Below, one piece after another: positions 28,806 through 39,040 of a stretch of DNA of 64,000 bases. This stretch comes from Actinobacillus vicugnae (GTDB lineage: Bacteria > Pseudomonadota > Gammaproteobacteria > Enterobacterales > Pasteurellaceae). The notes under the pieces are model-generated. The model was not told where the DNA came from. It made no database searches and saw only the letters and a list, made by a program, of their open reading frames with translations. The DNA is taken from NCBI RefSeq assembly GCF_901687125.1, contig NZ_CABFJY010000005.1:1-64000 (forward strand), read 5' to 3'. Positions within the stretch are counted from its first letter, which is position 1. Every line of letters starts with the position of its first letter. A program made the position numbers and the translations under genes.

Positions 28806-30335
28806 TTAAATTTTAAGCTTAGCTTCTACTGCTTTTGCTCGTTTTAAGAAAGATTGTCGTTCTTTGTCTGCCATACCAGAATTTGAGCCTGGTAATTTTA
28901 CTGTCATTGGATTAACAGGACGCCCATTAATATGGAACTCATAATGTAAATGAGGGCCCGTCGAAGCGCCTGTATTCCCTGATAATGCAATACGCTCGCC
29001 TTTTTTTACATGTTGTCCTGTGCGCACTAATGTTTTGCTTAAATGCATATATACAGTAGTAATATGTCCATGACGAATTTTAATATAACGTCCTGCCCCT
29101 TTCGCTTGGTAAGCAATATGCTCTACCACACCATCACTGGGTGCAATAACTGGTGTGCCTATTGGGATACCAAAATCAACCCCATTATGTGGTCTTACTC
29201 GACGAGTAATAGGGTGAAGACGGCGTGGGTTATAAGGTGATGACACCCTTGCGCTAAAGAGCAATGGGATTCGAGCAAAACCTCTGCTTAATGTTTCACC
29301 ATGACTACTATAATAACGACCATTATCTGCCTGAATTGCATAGTACCGTTTTTTAGCGCTTACAATCACAATACCTTCAACGTTACCCACGTCTGTGACC
29401 GTGCCATTGATATATTCGCGTTTTACTAAGATCGCAAAACGATCGCCTTTTTTTAGCTTATTCGTTGCAATTTGTGACTGTAATCCAACCGCGAGTTGGT
29501 TCACTTGGCGTTCAGATAAACCAACATTTTTTAGGCTGGTGGCAAAATTCCCTTCAATCGTACCTCGTACAACATCTTGGCGCCATTCGCCCTTTTTCTC
29601 TATCTTCTGAGAAACCCATTTACCATTAGCTTTTCGCTCATAAATGCGCTCTTCTTTTTCCGAGACCAACCAGTTCATATATTCCAACTCACCGTGGTTA
29701 TCTAAAATCCAATAGAATTGTTGACCACCATCTAAACTTGCTAATTCAGGGAAGCGTTTGATCATCGCTCGTGCATCACTCGCTCCTAAACCCGATTGTT
29801 CTAAAACATCTTTTAGTTTATCGCCTCGACCAACGGTATAACTAAATTGATCCTGAATACGTAATGCTTCATCAGCAACTTCTAAAATCTCATCTAAGAC
29901 TTTTTCCGCTTCAGGCGATAATTTTTCTTCAGTTTTTTGTTGTTCGTTGCTAACGATTGTGCCTTCTTGTCCTTCTACTTCATCATCCTTCTCATTCAAT
30001 TCTTCATAAGACGTTGCATTGGCATCTTCTGCGATAATCTCTCCATCATTTGCTTCAGCTTCATTATTAGCTTGTTCATTTTCTGATGTTTGAGGTGTTG
30101 TTTGATTCTGAGTATTTTCGCTAGCGACCGCTTCTTCTGGGTCGTCTTTATGTTGTTCTGTTTGTTCATCTAGCACAACGTATTGTTCTTGATTTGTTGC
30201 ACTGCTGATAGAAGGCTGATTTTTTAAAGCAAGCACAATACCGATTAAAATCGATAACAGCGCCATTAAAAAAAGCAATCCCTTTAAACGGGATTTCTTT
30301 CTACGGCGATCTCTTGCTAAAATAACGTGTTGCAA
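28806..30335 (-). CDS. mepM: Murein DD-endopeptidase MepM-like, M23 family (TTG start)
   Basis: Cell-wall endopeptidase cleaving peptide cross-links for growth. One membrane anchor at 18-38, then an acidic Glu/Asn/Gln-rich spacer of about 100 residues, an OapA/LysM-like domain ([18 protein letters not shown]), and the C-terminal M23 domain with Zn ligands in [11 protein letters not shown] and HLHYEFH. 509 residues, longer than E. coli MepM (440) mainly by the spacer. The start is TTG at 30335 with AGGAC just upstream (ATAGGACATATTTTG). It is divergent from znuC, as yebA and znuC are in related genomes. Confidence 0.92.
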   Translation of the reverse strand: MQHVILARDRRRKKSRLKGLLFLMALLSILIGIVLALKNQPSISSATNQEQYVVLDEQTEQHKDDPEEAVASENTQNQTTPQTSENEQANNEAEANDGEIIAEDANATSYEELNEKDDEVEGQEGTIVSNEQQKTEEKLSPEAEKVLDEILEVADEALRIQDQFSYTVGRGDKLKDVLEQSGLGASDARAMIKRFPELASLDGGQQFYWILDNHGELEYMNWLVSEKEERIYERKANGKWVSQKIEKKGEWRQDVVRGTIEGNFATSLKNVGLSERQVNQLAVGLQSQIATNKLKKGDRFAILVKREYINGTVTDVGNVEGIVIVSAKKRYYAIQADNGRYYSSHGETLSRGFARIPLLFSARVSSPYNPRRLHPITRRVRPHNGVDFGIPIGTPVIAPSDGVVEHIAYQAKGAGRYIKIRHGHITTVYMHLSKTLVRTGQHVKKGERIALSGNTGASTGPHLHYEFHINGRPVNPMTVKLPGSNSGMADKERQSFLKRAKAVEAKLKI

Positions 30336-30471
30336 AATATGTCCTATGTTCTCTTTTATTTATTACGAAAAGCTTCGACAAAAGTTCTGTTAGAAAATTC
30401 ATTCTTGTCAACCTTTCAAAAATCGGCTAACTTGATCACTTATACATTATACCCTTAATTTTTTTAAAATA

Positions 30472-31272
30472 ATGCAAATAAATCACCTTACTCCCGTGCC
30501 ACAGCCGAAGAAAAAGGGCACGCCCCTTGTAGAACTTCAACAAATTGAGGTCAGTTTTGGCAACCAAAAAGCATTGCAGAATATCAATTTAACGGTATAT
30601 GCGAATTCAATTACTACGATTGTTGGCCCAAATGGCGGTGGGAAATCAACACTCTTAAAAGTTTTACTCAAATTGCTTGTCCCAACCAAAGGTAAAGTAA
30701 TTCACCAAAAAGGGCTTAAAATTGGTTATGTCCCGCAAAAATTACATTTAGATCACTCAATGCCTATTACGGTACAAAAATTTTTATCGCTAAAACCGCA
30801 CTGCTCCACACAAGCAATTCAAGAAGCGCTAACGCTCTTCTCAATTACGCATTTAGCGCAAAATAGTATGCAAAAATTATCGGGTGGCGAATTACAGCGC
30901 GTTTTACTTGCGCGAGCTATTTTAGATCGCCCACATTTATTAGTGTTGGACGAACCTATGCAAGGTGTGGATATTACAGGTCAAACGGAACTCTATCAAC
31001 TATTAAATAACACTCGTTCGTGGTTGAACTGCGCAATTTTGATGGTTTCGCACGATTTAAACATCGTAATGGCGAATACTGATGAAGTTTTATGCGTTAA
31101 TAAACACATTTGTTGTGCAGGTACGCCTGAAATGGTCACCAATGATCCACATTTTATTCATTTCTTTGGCGACCAATTTGCCAAAAATGTGGCGTTTTAC
31201 TCTCATCATCATAATCATCACCACAATCTACACGGTGATGTTTGTAGTGGACAATGTCACTGTAATCATTAA
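30472..31272 (+). CDS. znuC: Zinc ABC transporter ATP-binding protein ZnuC
   Basis: ATPase of the high-affinity zinc importer. Walker A is GPNGGGKST near residue 56, the signature [14 protein letters not shown], Walker [13 protein letters not shown], and the H-loop VSHDLN. The C-terminus is His- and Cys-rich ([23 protein letters not shown] region), a likely metal-binding tail. 266 residues. The partners znuA and znuB are not in the window, because sucA follows. The 136-base gap to mepM should carry a zinc-responsive promoter, but I could not find a clear Zur box. Confidence 0.9.
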   Translation: MQINHLTPVPQPKKKGTPLVELQQIEVSFGNQKALQNINLTVYANSITTIVGPNGGGKSTLLKVLLKLLVPTKGKVIHQKGLKIGYVPQKLHLDHSMPITVQKFLSLKPHCSTQAIQEALTLFSITHLAQNSMQKLSGGELQRVLLARAILDRPHLLVLDEPMQGVDITGQTELYQLLNNTRSWLNCAILMVSHDLNIVMANTDEVLCVNKHICCAGTPEMVTNDPHFIHFFGDQFAKNVAFYSHHHNHHHNLHGDVCSGQCHCNH

Positions 31273-31279
31273 GCGATCA

Positions 31280-31334
31280 CAAGCGGTCTTTTTTTCACGA
31301 AATTTTGCAAATTTCTCACCGAAAAAGACTGCTT
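31280..31334. terminator. Inverted uptake-signal pair after znuC
   Basis: CAAGCGGTCTTTTTTTC faces GAAAAAGACTGCTTA, with an A/T-rich loop of about 20 bases. The left arm ends in a run of seven Ts. It is seven bases after the znuC stop and upstream of the sucA promoter, so it probably isolates the two. Confidence 0.6.
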
Positions 31335-31353
31335 ATTGTTACCATTCTGTTAA

Positions 31354-31375
31354 AAATCTGACTTAGCTCACATTC
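31354..31375 (+). promoter_or_regulatory. CRP-type site before sucA
   Basis: AAATCTGACTTAGCTCACATT has TCTGA-N6-TCACA, one base from the CRP consensus TGTGA-N6-TCACA. Its centre is 41.5 bases from a start predicted from a CATAAT -10 at 31394-31399, the classic class II activator position. This suggests cAMP-CRP activation of sucAB. Confidence 0.6.
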
Positions 31376-31393
31376 TTCGCTTTAATTTTCGGG

Positions 31394-31399
31394 CATAAT
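31394..31399 (+). promoter_or_regulatory. Predicted -10 of sucA promoter P1
   Basis: CATAAT preceded by a GG-rich discriminator; transcription would begin near 31406, leaving a leader of about 110 bases. A second TATAAT at 31466-31471 has a weak -35, so start assignment is tentative. Confidence 0.45.
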
Positions 31400-31515
31400 A
31401 ACGCTATTGATTTATAAATCGCCTAATAAAGTGGAGTTTCAATCCATTTTATTTATTTTAACGTATATAATACCTGTCATAACTCACAAACACATATATA
31501 CAAGGTTAGGTCTGT

Positions 31516-34326
31516 ATGCAACATAAAAATTTTGAAGATTGGTTAGCTTCCTCTCCTTTTGGCGGTTCAAACCAAGCTTATGTTGAAGAAATCTACGAAC
31601 AATATCTTGAAGATCCGACTAGTGTTGATGCTAGCTGGCGTGACATTTTTGATACCCTTCCAAAAGCACAAGTCGTAGAACAATCCCATTCACAAGTACG
31701 TGATTATTTCCGTAAACTTGCCCGTGAAAATATTCCTGAATCGGTCAGCGTAATCGATCCTGAAGCGAGTGCAAAACAAGTTCGTCTACTGCAATGGATT
31801 AATGCACACCGTTTCCGTGGTTACCTTGAAGCGAAGCTTGATCCACTCGGTTATTACCGTTGGAAAACTTCACAAGTGCCAGAATTAGATTATCGTTATC
31901 ACGGTTTTAGCGATGCCGATCTCAATGAAACGGTAACCGTTGGTAAATATGTGTACGGTAAAGAAACCATGAAATTCGCAGAACTTGCTGAAGCGCTTAA
32001 ACAAACCTATTTAGGTACAATCGGTTTGGAATTTATGCATGTGCAAGATATGGAACAACGTAACTGGCTACAAGCAAAAATTGAAAGCGTGTGCAATACA
32101 CCACTCTTCACCTCAGATGAAAAAGTCAATTTATTAACCGAGTTAACCGCTGCTGACGGTCTTGAGCGCTATTTAGGTGCCAAATTCCCTGGTGCTAAAC
32201 GCTTCTCTTTAGAAGGTAGCGATGCGTTTATTCCCATGATGAAAGAGATCATTCGCCATGCAAGCCGCCAAGGTATGAAAGATGTCGTGATGGGTATGGC
32301 ACACCGTGGTCGCTTAAATATGTTAGTAAACGTATTGGGCAAAAAACCTGCCGAATTATTTGATGAATTTGCAGGTAAACACGCTGATGATAACCGCACA
32401 GGCGATGTGAAATATCACCAAGGTTTTTCTTCTAATTTTGATGTAGATGGTGAGCGTGTACATCTCACCCTTGCGTTCAACCCATCACACTTAGAAATTG
32501 TAAGCCCAGTGGTCATTGGTTCAGTACGCGCCCGTCAAGAGCGTATGCGTGATATTGAGCACAATAAAGTATTAGCCGTAACCGTCCACGGTGACTCTGC
32601 GGTGGCTGGACAAGGTGTTGTGCAAGAGACCTTAAATATGTCGAATGCACGTGGCTATAAAGTGGGGGGGACGATCCGTATCGTGATCAATAACCAAATC
32701 GGTTTCACTACTTCAAACCCAAATGACACTCGTTCAACTGAATTTTGCACCGATATTGCTAAGATGATTCAAGCGCCAATTATTCACGTAAATGGCGATG
32801 ATCCTGAAGCGGTCGCTTTTGCTGCACGAATGGCAGTGGAATATCGTACGTTATTTAAACGTGATATTTTTATTGATCTGATTTCTTATCGCCGTCACGG
32901 TCATAATGAAGCAGATGAGCCGCTAGCCACTCAGCCAATGATGTACAGTATTATCAAGAAACACCCGACACCTCGTAAAGTGTATGCAGATCGTTTAGTT
33001 GCGGAAGGCGTTCTCAACCAAGATCAAGTCACTGAAATCATGAATAATTATCGTGATGCGTTAGATAACGGAGATCGTGTTGTGCCTGAATGGCGTGAAA
33101 TGGATATGGCGGCTATCGACTGGCTACAATATCTCAATTATGACTGGACAGCGCCTTATGAAAGTAAATTCCCGTTAGATCGTTTCCAAACATTAGCAAA
33201 ACGTGTATGTGAATATCCTGAAAGTTTACGTCCACATTCTCGCGTAGAAAAAATCTATAACGACCGTAAAGAAATGTACGAAGGCAAAAAACTTTTAGAT
33301 TGGGGTATGGCAGAAACAATGGCGTATGCAACGCTATTAGACGAAGGTACTCACGTTCGTTTATCAGGTGAGGATGCAGGGCGTGGTACATTCTTCCACC
33401 GCCATGCAGTGATTCACAACCAAAATGACGGCACAGGCTATGTGCCACTTGCTCATTTACACGCCAACCAAGGGCGTTTTGAGGTTTGGGATTCTGTGCT
33501 TTCTGAAGAAGCCGTATTAGCATTTGAATACGGTTATGCAACGACCGATCCAAAAACATTAACCATTTGGGAAGCGCAATTTGGTGACTTTGCCAATGGC
33601 GCACAAATTGTGATCGACCAATTTATTAGTTCTGGCGAACAGAAATGGGGCAGAATGTGTGGTTTAGTCATGCTACTGCCACACGGGTATGAAGGACAAG
33701 GTCCTGAACATTCCTCCGCACGGGTTGAGCGTTATCTACAACTTTGCGCCCAACAAAATATGCAAGTATGTGTACCAAGTACGCCTGCGCAGGTTTACCA
33801 TATGTTACGTCGCCAAGCGATTCGCAAAATGCGCCGTCCATTAGTTGCAATTTCACCTAAATCGTTATTGCGCCATCCGTTAGCGGTTTCATCATTAGAA
33901 GAATTAGTCGATGGTGAATTCCAAACAGTGATTGGCGAAATTGATAGTAATATCAATCCGAAAAAAGTGAAACGTGTCGTGATGTGTTCAGGCAAGGTGT
34001 ATTACGATTTACTCGAACAACGCCGCCAAAACGAACAAACCGATGTGGCAATTATTCGTATCGAACAGCTTTATCCGTTCCCTTACGAAGAAATGAAAAA
34101 AATGTTAGCGCCATACACCCATGTAAAAGATTTTGTTTGGTGCCAAGAAGAACCATTAAATCAAGGTGCGTGGTATTGCAGTAAACACAATTTTGAAGCT
34201 TCGATCCCTGAAAAAGCGAAATTAACCTACGCAGGTCGCCCTGCTTCAGCTTCGCCTGCGGTTGGCTACACTTCATTGCATAATCAACAACAAAAGCAAT
34301 TAGTGGCAGAAGCTTTAACAATGTAA
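31516..34326 (+). CDS. sucA: 2-oxoglutarate dehydrogenase E1 component
   Basis: Thiamine-diphosphate enzyme decarboxylating 2-oxoglutarate and succinylating lipoyl-E2. The 936-residue length fits (933 in E. coli). The N-terminal FEDWLASSPFGGSNQAYVEEIYEQYLEDP segment binds E2; GMAHRGRLNMLVNVLGK and INNQIGFTTS belong to the cofactor domains; the C-terminal half has GEDAGRGTFFHRHA and LPHGYEGQGPEHSSAR. sucB follows after 113 bases. No sdhCDAB genes precede it, unlike E. coli. Confidence 0.98.
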   Translation: MQHKNFEDWLASSPFGGSNQAYVEEIYEQYLEDPTSVDASWRDIFDTLPKAQVVEQSHSQVRDYFRKLARENIPESVSVIDPEASAKQVRLLQWINAHRFRGYLEAKLDPLGYYRWKTSQVPELDYRYHGFSDADLNETVTVGKYVYGKETMKFAELAEALKQTYLGTIGLEFMHVQDMEQRNWLQAKIESVCNTPLFTSDEKVNLLTELTAADGLERYLGAKFPGAKRFSLEGSDAFIPMMKEIIRHASRQGMKDVVMGMAHRGRLNMLVNVLGKKPAELFDEFAGKHADDNRTGDVKYHQGFSSNFDVDGERVHLTLAFNPSHLEIVSPVVIGSVRARQERMRDIEHNKVLAVTVHGDSAVAGQGVVQETLNMSNARGYKVGGTIRIVINNQIGFTTSNPNDTRSTEFCTDIAKMIQAPIIHVNGDDPEAVAFAARMAVEYRTLFKRDIFIDLISYRRHGHNEADEPLATQPMMYSIIKKHPTPRKVYADRLVAEGVLNQDQVTEIMNNYRDALDNGDRVVPEWREMDMAAIDWLQYLNYDWTAPYESKFPLDRFQTLAKRVCEYPESLRPHSRVEKIYNDRKEMYEGKKLLDWGMAETMAYATLLDEGTHVRLSGEDAGRGTFFHRHAVIHNQNDGTGYVPLAHLHANQGRFEVWDSVLSEEAVLAFEYGYATTDPKTLTIWEAQFGDFANGAQIVIDQFISSGEQKWGRMCGLVMLLPHGYEGQGPEHSSARVERYLQLCAQQNMQVCVPSTPAQVYHMLRRQAIRKMRRPLVAISPKSLLRHPLAVSSLEELVDGEFQTVIGEIDSNINPKKVKRVVMCSGKVYYDLLEQRRQNEQTDVAIIRIEQLYPFPYEEMKKMLAPYTHVKDFVWCQEEPLNQGAWYCSKHNFEASIPEKAKLTYAGRPASASPAVGYTSLHNQQQKQLVAEALTM

Positions 34327-34332
34327 TAATAA

Positions 34333-34389
34333 ATAAGCGGTCAATTTTCAGCAATTTTTTGCAAAAGAATCAGTAAAAATGACCGCTTG
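34333..34389. terminator. Inverted uptake-signal pair between sucA and sucB
   Basis: TAAGCGGTCAATTTT faces AAAAATGACCGCTTG across a 25-base loop in the sucA-sucB gap. sucA and sucB must be co-expressed, so it may only partly stop transcription. Role inferred. Confidence 0.4.
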
Positions 34390-34439
34390 CTAAATGATTA
34401 ACGCAGAAACTGTGTTAGCAAAAAGAAAGGAACATAAAC

Positions 34440-35660
34440 ATGACTATTGAGATTTTAACGCCCGACCTCCCCGAATCAGTGGCAGATGCAACCGTTGCAA
34501 CTTGGCATAAAAACGTAGGAGATACGATTAAGCGTGATGAAGTAATCGTTGAAATTGAAACAGATAAAGTCGTATTAGAAGTACCTGCGCCACAAGATGG
34601 TATTTTGGCTGAAATTAACCAAGCTCAAGGTGCAACCGTAGTTTCTAAACAATTACTCGGTAAAATTTCAACCGTAAAAGCGGGTGATTTTAGCCAAGCC
34701 ACCATTAAACCAGCCAATGAAGCAACACCTGCAGATCGTAAATCAGCAGCAATTGAACACGATCACTCTGATGCTGATTCGCAAGGCCCTGCAATTCGCC
34801 GTTTATTAGCAGAACACAATATTGAAGCGCATTTAGTGAAAGGCTCAGGCGTTGGCGGTCGTATTACTCGTGAGGATATTGAACGTTACCTCGCTCAACA
34901 AGCACCAAAGCAAGCTATCGCAAGCGAACAAAGTACGTTAAGTACCGTTGCTTATTCCGCGCGTAGCGAAAAACGTGTGCCAATGACTCGTTTACGTAAA
35001 CGGATTGCAGAACGCCTGTTAGAGGCGAAAAACACCACTGCGATGCTGACGACATTCAACGAAGTGGATATGCAACCTATTATGACGTTGCGTAAAACTT
35101 ACGGCGAGAAATTTGAAAAACAACACGGTGTGCGTTTAGGTTTTATGTCGTTCTATATTAAAGCAGTGGTTGAAGCATTAAAACGCTATCCAGAAATCAA
35201 TGCTTCTATTGATGGTGATGATGTGGTTTATCACAATTACTTTGATATTAGCATTGCGGTTTCGACACCTCGTGGTTTGGTGACTCCTGTTATACGTAAC
35301 TGCGATAAGTTATCTATGGCTGATATTGAAAAAACGATTAAAGCACTCGCTGAAAAAGGACGTGACGGCAAATTAACCGTAGAAGATTTAACAGGCGGTA
35401 ATTTCACTATTACCAACGGTGGTGTGTTTGGCTCATTGATGTCCACTCCGATTATTAACCCACCACAAAGTGCCATTTTAGGCATGCATGCGATTAAAGA
35501 TCGCCCTGTGGCCGTAGATGGTCAGGTAGTTATTCGCCCAATGATGTATCTTGCACTTTCTTACGATCATCGCTTAATTGACGGTCGTGAATCTGTTGGC
35601 TTCTTAGTTTCTGTTAAAGATTTATTAGAAGACCCAACTCGTCTTTTGCTAGAAATCTAA
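34440..35660 (+). CDS. sucB: Dihydrolipoyllysine succinyltransferase (E2 of 2-oxoglutarate dehydrogenase)
   Basis: E2 core that transfers the succinyl group to CoA. 406 residues: one lipoyl domain with K43 in [14 protein letters not shown], a subunit-binding domain about 110-150 ([36 protein letters not shown]), and the catalytic domain with active-site HRLIDG (H377). An AAAGGAACATAAAC ribosome site precedes the ATG. Works with SucA and LpdA from this window. Confidence 0.98.
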   Translation: MTIEILTPDLPESVADATVATWHKNVGDTIKRDEVIVEIETDKVVLEVPAPQDGILAEINQAQGATVVSKQLLGKISTVKAGDFSQATIKPANEATPADRKSAAIEHDHSDADSQGPAIRRLLAEHNIEAHLVKGSGVGGRITREDIERYLAQQAPKQAIASEQSTLSTVAYSARSEKRVPMTRLRKRIAERLLEAKNTTAMLTTFNEVDMQPIMTLRKTYGEKFEKQHGVRLGFMSFYIKAVVEALKRYPEINASIDGDDVVYHNYFDISIAVSTPRGLVTPVIRNCDKLSMADIEKTIKALAEKGRDGKLTVEDLTGGNFTITNGGVFGSLMSTPIINPPQSAILGMHAIKDRPVAVDGQVVIRPMMYLALSYDHRLIDGRESVGFLVSVKDLLEDPTRLLLEI

Positions 35661-35680
35661 CTCGTAAAATAGCTTAGAAA

Positions 35681-35718
35681 TTAAACCGCTTGTAGCAATT
35701 GCTGTAAGCGGTTTAATC
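35681..35718. terminator. Terminator-like hairpin after sucB
   Basis: ATTAAACCGCTTGTAGCAAT and its partner, ending AAGCGGTTTAAT, form a long nearly continuous palindrome (12-base perfect arms outside, TAGCAA/TTGCT inside), followed by CTTCAAAAG. Both arms carry the uptake core. It follows the sucB stop by 20 bases. Confidence 0.7.
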
Positions 35719-35793
35719 TTCAAAAGTGTATTTATTTGTAAATTTAACCAATTAATGTATAATTTCCACATTTTTAAAGAAACCTCAAAAAAT

Positions 35794-36660
35794 ATGTCAG
35801 ATTATCATTACCCTCACGCACAACAAATCTATCCCGATACCCCACAAAAATCCTATCGTCTTAAACGCTTACGTTTTTGGCTACGAACATGTTTACACCA
35901 AAAGCAAATTAAATTATTTAGCCAATTTGTGAACCAGCACCCAATGCTGATTCCATTGCTTACTCAGCGTCCAAATTACAGTTACCCACTTATTCATCGC
36001 TTTTTAGATAAACGCTTTAATGCAACACAGCGTTTGCAAGCTGTATGTAAAAATTTAACTTTCTTACCCGAACAATTGGCAATGTTTAAACTTGCACCGT
36101 TATGGGAAAAATCAATTAGTTTTGGTGAAATTATTCCTGATTTCGAGCTTCGCTTAAACATTAATGAACATCAGCCTATGGAAGGTTTTTGGGCGCTCGA
36201 ATTATATCAAAAAAGCACACACCAATTGGTGTATTTACTAACCTTTGGAAAAGTTAAAAATGACTTGTTGGTGGGAGTAATCCAGGGCTCTAATCAGGCA
36301 AATGCAAAAGAGTTAGTCAAACAATTAACTAAACAATGTTACGGTTTGCGCCCTGCTTATCTTATGGTGGAAAGCATGAAATGTCTGGCGGCAGCACTTG
36401 GTTATCAACAATTGCTCGGCATTCCACATAAGTATCAAAATAAATCTCGTTTTATCCAAAGCAAACGTTATGTGGTTGATTATGATACTATTTTTCGTGA
36501 AAGTGGCGGATCATTAGCAGATTACTGGCAGATGTCCGTGCAGATCGATAAATCGCTTGAACGTGTACCGAGTAAAAAACGTTCTATGTATCGCAAGCGC
36601 TTTGCTTTACTCGAACAAATCGAAAATCATATCCATACAGCGCTAAATATAAATAGCTAA
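35794..36660 (+). CDS. VirK/YbjX (DUF535) family protein, paralogue 1
   Basis: 288 residues from the ATG at 35794 (MSDYHYPHAQQIYP); an ATG at 35755 would add 13 residues but has no ribosome site. Family features: MEGFWALELYQ, GVIQGSNQANAKELVKQLTKQCYGLRPAYLMVE, GIPHKYQNKSRF and a closing [20 protein letters not shown]535/VirK proteins have no proven biochemical role; in enterobacteria VirK and YbjX have been linked to virulence and envelope stress. It splits sucAB from sucCD on the same strand. A second copy is at 41708-42577. Confidence 0.85.
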   Translation: MSDYHYPHAQQIYPDTPQKSYRLKRLRFWLRTCLHQKQIKLFSQFVNQHPMLIPLLTQRPNYSYPLIHRFLDKRFNATQRLQAVCKNLTFLPEQLAMFKLAPLWEKSISFGEIIPDFELRLNINEHQPMEGFWALELYQKSTHQLVYLLTFGKVKNDLLVGVIQGSNQANAKELVKQLTKQCYGLRPAYLMVESMKCLAAALGYQQLLGIPHKYQNKSRFIQSKRYVVDYDTIFRESGGSLADYWQMSVQIDKSLERVPSKKRSMYRKRFALLEQIENHIHTALNINS

Positions 36661-36687
36661 ATTCTGTTGCATTTTAGGCTAAAAATC

Positions 36688-36718
36688 TGACCGCTTATCT
36701 ACTGAAAATAAGCGGTCA
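36688..36718. terminator. Terminator-like uptake-signal pair after the DUF535 gene
   Basis: TGACCGCTTAT and ATAAGCGGTCA form a perfect 11-base stem with a nine-base loop, followed by AAAATTTCGCGTTTTTTT. It lies 27 bases after the DUF535 stop and before sucC. Confidence 0.7.
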
Positions 36719-36830
36719 AAATTTCGCGTTTTTTTGCATTTCCTCTCCATCTTCAGTTTGCTTTTTTAGCTTAGATCAATTAAATTCCTGAGGGTATTTC
36801 TAACAAAAATAATTCCATACGGGAACCAAT

Positions 36831-37997
36831 ATGAACCTACATGAATATCAAGCAAAACAAATCTTTGCACAATATCAATTGCCTGTCAGCCGTGGTATTG
36901 CTTGCACAAATATTGATGAAACACTTGCCGCAATCCAACAATTAAGCGGTGACAGTTGGGCTGCAAAATGCCAAGTCCATGCAGGTGGTCGTGGTAAAGC
37001 TGGCGGGGTTAAATTAGTCCGTAATGAAACTGAACTGCGCGACTTCTGCAATAAATGGTTTGGTCAGCGTTTAGTGACCTTTCAAACTGATGCTAATGGG
37101 CAACCTGTTCATACCATTTATCTAGAAGAAACCTGCCAAATCGAACGTGAACTCTATCTTAGTGCGGTGATCGACCGAGCTTCACAAAAAGTGGTGTTTA
37201 TGGCATCTAGTGCTGGCGGCATGAATATTGAAGAGGTTGCCGCTCAAACACCTGAACTAATTCACAAAGTTAGTATCGATCCCCTCACTGGTGCGCAAGC
37301 GTTTCAAGGCAGAGAGCTCGCCTTTAAACTTGGCTTAACAGGTGATCAAATTAAACAATTCGCTCATATTTTCATCCAGCTTGCCAAATTATTTGTTGAA
37401 AAAGATCTCTCGCTACTTGAAGTAAATCCGCTCGTTTTAACCCAACAAGGTCAGCTACTTTGCTTAGATGCCAAGATGGTAATTGATAGCAATGCGCTTT
37501 ATCGTCATCCTGAACTCAAAGCCCTCCAAGATCCAAGCCAAGAAGATGCACGTGAAGCAGAAGCTGCGAAATGGGAACTAAATTACGTTGCTTTAGACGG
37601 CAATATTGGCTGTATGGTTAATGGTGCAGGTTTAGCTATGGGTACGATGGACATTGTGAAATTACATGGCGGTCGTCCAGCTAATTTCTTAGATGTCGGT
37701 GGTGGTGCAACCAGAGAACGAGTAGCAGAAGCATTTAAATTAATTCTATCTGATCGTCATGTAAAAACGGTGTTAGTGAATATTTTTGGTGGTATTGTTC
37801 GTTGCGATTTAATTGCTGAAGGAATTATTGCTGCAGTTAATGAAGTTGGCGTAAATCTACCTGTTGTTGTTCGTTTAGAAGGGACAAATGCAGAATTAGG
37901 ACGCCAGATTCTCGCCAACAGTGGATTAAGTTTAATTGCCGCAACCACGCTTACACAAGCGGCACAACTTGCAGTAGCAGCAGCGGAAGGAAAATAA
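36831..37997 (+). CDS. sucC: Succinate--CoA ligase [ADP-forming] subunit beta
   Basis: Beta subunit of succinyl-CoA synthetase, holding the ATP-grasp site. 388 residues, beginning [33 protein letters not shown] is the nucleotide loop, and the conserved [15 protein letters not shown] and [13 protein letters not shown] are present. The gene ends one base before sucD starts, a tight two-gene unit. It follows the DUF535 hairpin, so it may have its own promoter. Confidence 0.98.
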   Translation: MNLHEYQAKQIFAQYQLPVSRGIACTNIDETLAAIQQLSGDSWAAKCQVHAGGRGKAGGVKLVRNETELRDFCNKWFGQRLVTFQTDANGQPVHTIYLEETCQIERELYLSAVIDRASQKVVFMASSAGGMNIEEVAAQTPELIHKVSIDPLTGAQAFQGRELAFKLGLTGDQIKQFAHIFIQLAKLFVEKDLSLLEVNPLVLTQQGQLLCLDAKMVIDSNALYRHPELKALQDPSQEDAREAEAAKWELNYVALDGNIGCMVNGAGLAMGTMDIVKLHGGRPANFLDVGGGATRERVAEAFKLILSDRHVKTVLVNIFGGIVRCDLIAEGIIAAVNEVGVNLPVVVRLEGTNAELGRQILANSGLSLIAATTLTQAAQLAVAAAEGK

Positions 37998-37998
37998 T

Positions 37999-38871
37999 AT
38001 GGCAATTTTAATTAATAAAAATACAAAAGTTATCTGCCAAGGTTTTACTGGCGGACAAGGTACATTTCATAGTGAACAAGCACTTGCCTACGGTACACAA
38101 TTAGTTGGGGGGGTATCACCAAACAAAGGCGGTACTACTCATTTAGGCTTGCCTGTTTTTAATACTGTACGAGAAGCGGTCGAAAATACAGGTGCAACAG
38201 CGACCGTTATCTATGTGCCAGCAGCTGGTTGTAAAGATGCAATTTTAGAAGCCATTGATGCAGGTATTCAACTTATTGTATGTATCACGGAAGGCATTCC
38301 AACACTTGATATGTTGATCGTTAAACAAAAGCTAAAAGAAACTGGCGTACGCATGATTGGCCCAAACTGCCCAGGTATTATCACACCTGATGAATGTAAA
38401 ATCGGTATTATGCCTGCTCATATTCATCAAAAAGGCAAAATTGGCATTGTTTCTCGCTCTGGCACACTAACCTATGAGGCAGTAAAACAAACCACAGATC
38501 AAGGCTTTGGGCAATCCACTTGTGTGGGAATTGGTGGTGACCCGATCCCTGGTTCAAGTTTTATTGATATTTTAGCATTATTTGAAGCAGACCCCGAAAC
38601 AGAAGCGATTGTCATGATCGGTGAAATTGGCGGTAGTGCCGAAGAAGAAGCAGCAGAATTTATTAAAGCACAGGTTAGCAAACCTGTTGTAAGTTATATC
38701 GCAGGGGTAACCGCCCCAAAAGGCAAACGAATGGGACACGCAGGTGCGATCATTAGTGGTGGCAAAGGCACTGCAGATGAGAAATTCCAAGCATTAGAAC
38801 AAGCAGGCGTAACCACAGTGCGTAGCCTTGCCGAGATTGGTTCGGCTCTTAAGCAATTGCTAAATAAATAG
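37999..38871 (+). CDS. sucD: Succinate--CoA ligase [ADP-forming] subunit alpha
   Basis: Alpha subunit, which binds CoA and is transiently phosphorylated on histidine. 290 residues: CoA site [13 protein letters not shown] at 15-27, [12 protein letters not shown], and the phosphohistidine loop in [13 protein letters not shown]. Together with sucC it yields ATP from succinyl-CoA. It is the last of the plus-strand suc group before a shared terminator with purF. Confidence 0.98.
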   Translation: MAILINKNTKVICQGFTGGQGTFHSEQALAYGTQLVGGVSPNKGGTTHLGLPVFNTVREAVENTGATATVIYVPAAGCKDAILEAIDAGIQLIVCITEGIPTLDMLIVKQKLKETGVRMIGPNCPGIITPDECKIGIMPAHIHQKGKIGIVSRSGTLTYEAVKQTTDQGFGQSTCVGIGGDPIPGSSFIDILALFEADPETEAIVMIGEIGGSAEEEAAEFIKAQVSKPVVSYIAGVTAPKGKRMGHAGAIISGGKGTADEKFQALEQAGVTTVRSLAEIGSALKQLLNK

Positions 38872-38873
38872 CA

Positions 38874-38952
38874 ATAAGCGGTCAAAATTGAGTGTTTTTT
38901 GCAAAATAGTCATAAGCGTATTTGTAAAAGATGAGCTAAATTTGACCGCTTG
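38874..38952. repeat. Paired uptake signals after sucD
   Basis: TAAGCGGTCAAAATT and AAATTTGACCGCTTG are inverted but 50 bases apart, too far for a compact hairpin. This shows that the pairs are not always terminator-like. The real terminator is at 38995-39030. Confidence 0.5.
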
Positions 38953-38994
38953 TATTTGTACTGAATTCTGAATAATCCAATTTATCAGAAAGAG

Positions 38995-39030
38995 AAAAGC
39001 CCCTGAATCATCACATTCAAGGGCTTTTTT
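38995..39030. terminator. Bidirectional terminator between sucD and purF
   Basis: AAAAGCCCCTGAA and TTCAAGGGCTTTT form a 13-base stem with a C-T-T mismatch region closed by one G-T pair, followed by six Ts on the plus strand and TTTTCTCTTTC on the minus. Both converging genes end close by. Confidence 0.85.
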
Positions 39031-39040
39031 ATACTTTTAT

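Noticed and set aside
30430-30471. Possible Zur operator before znuC
   Set aside because: The ATACATTATA region lacks the palindromic GTTATANTATAAC core, so no claim is made.
33134-33604. Open frame of 156 codons on the minus strand opposite sucA
   Set aside because: Antisense shadow of a clearly coding sucA region with no family features and no start context.
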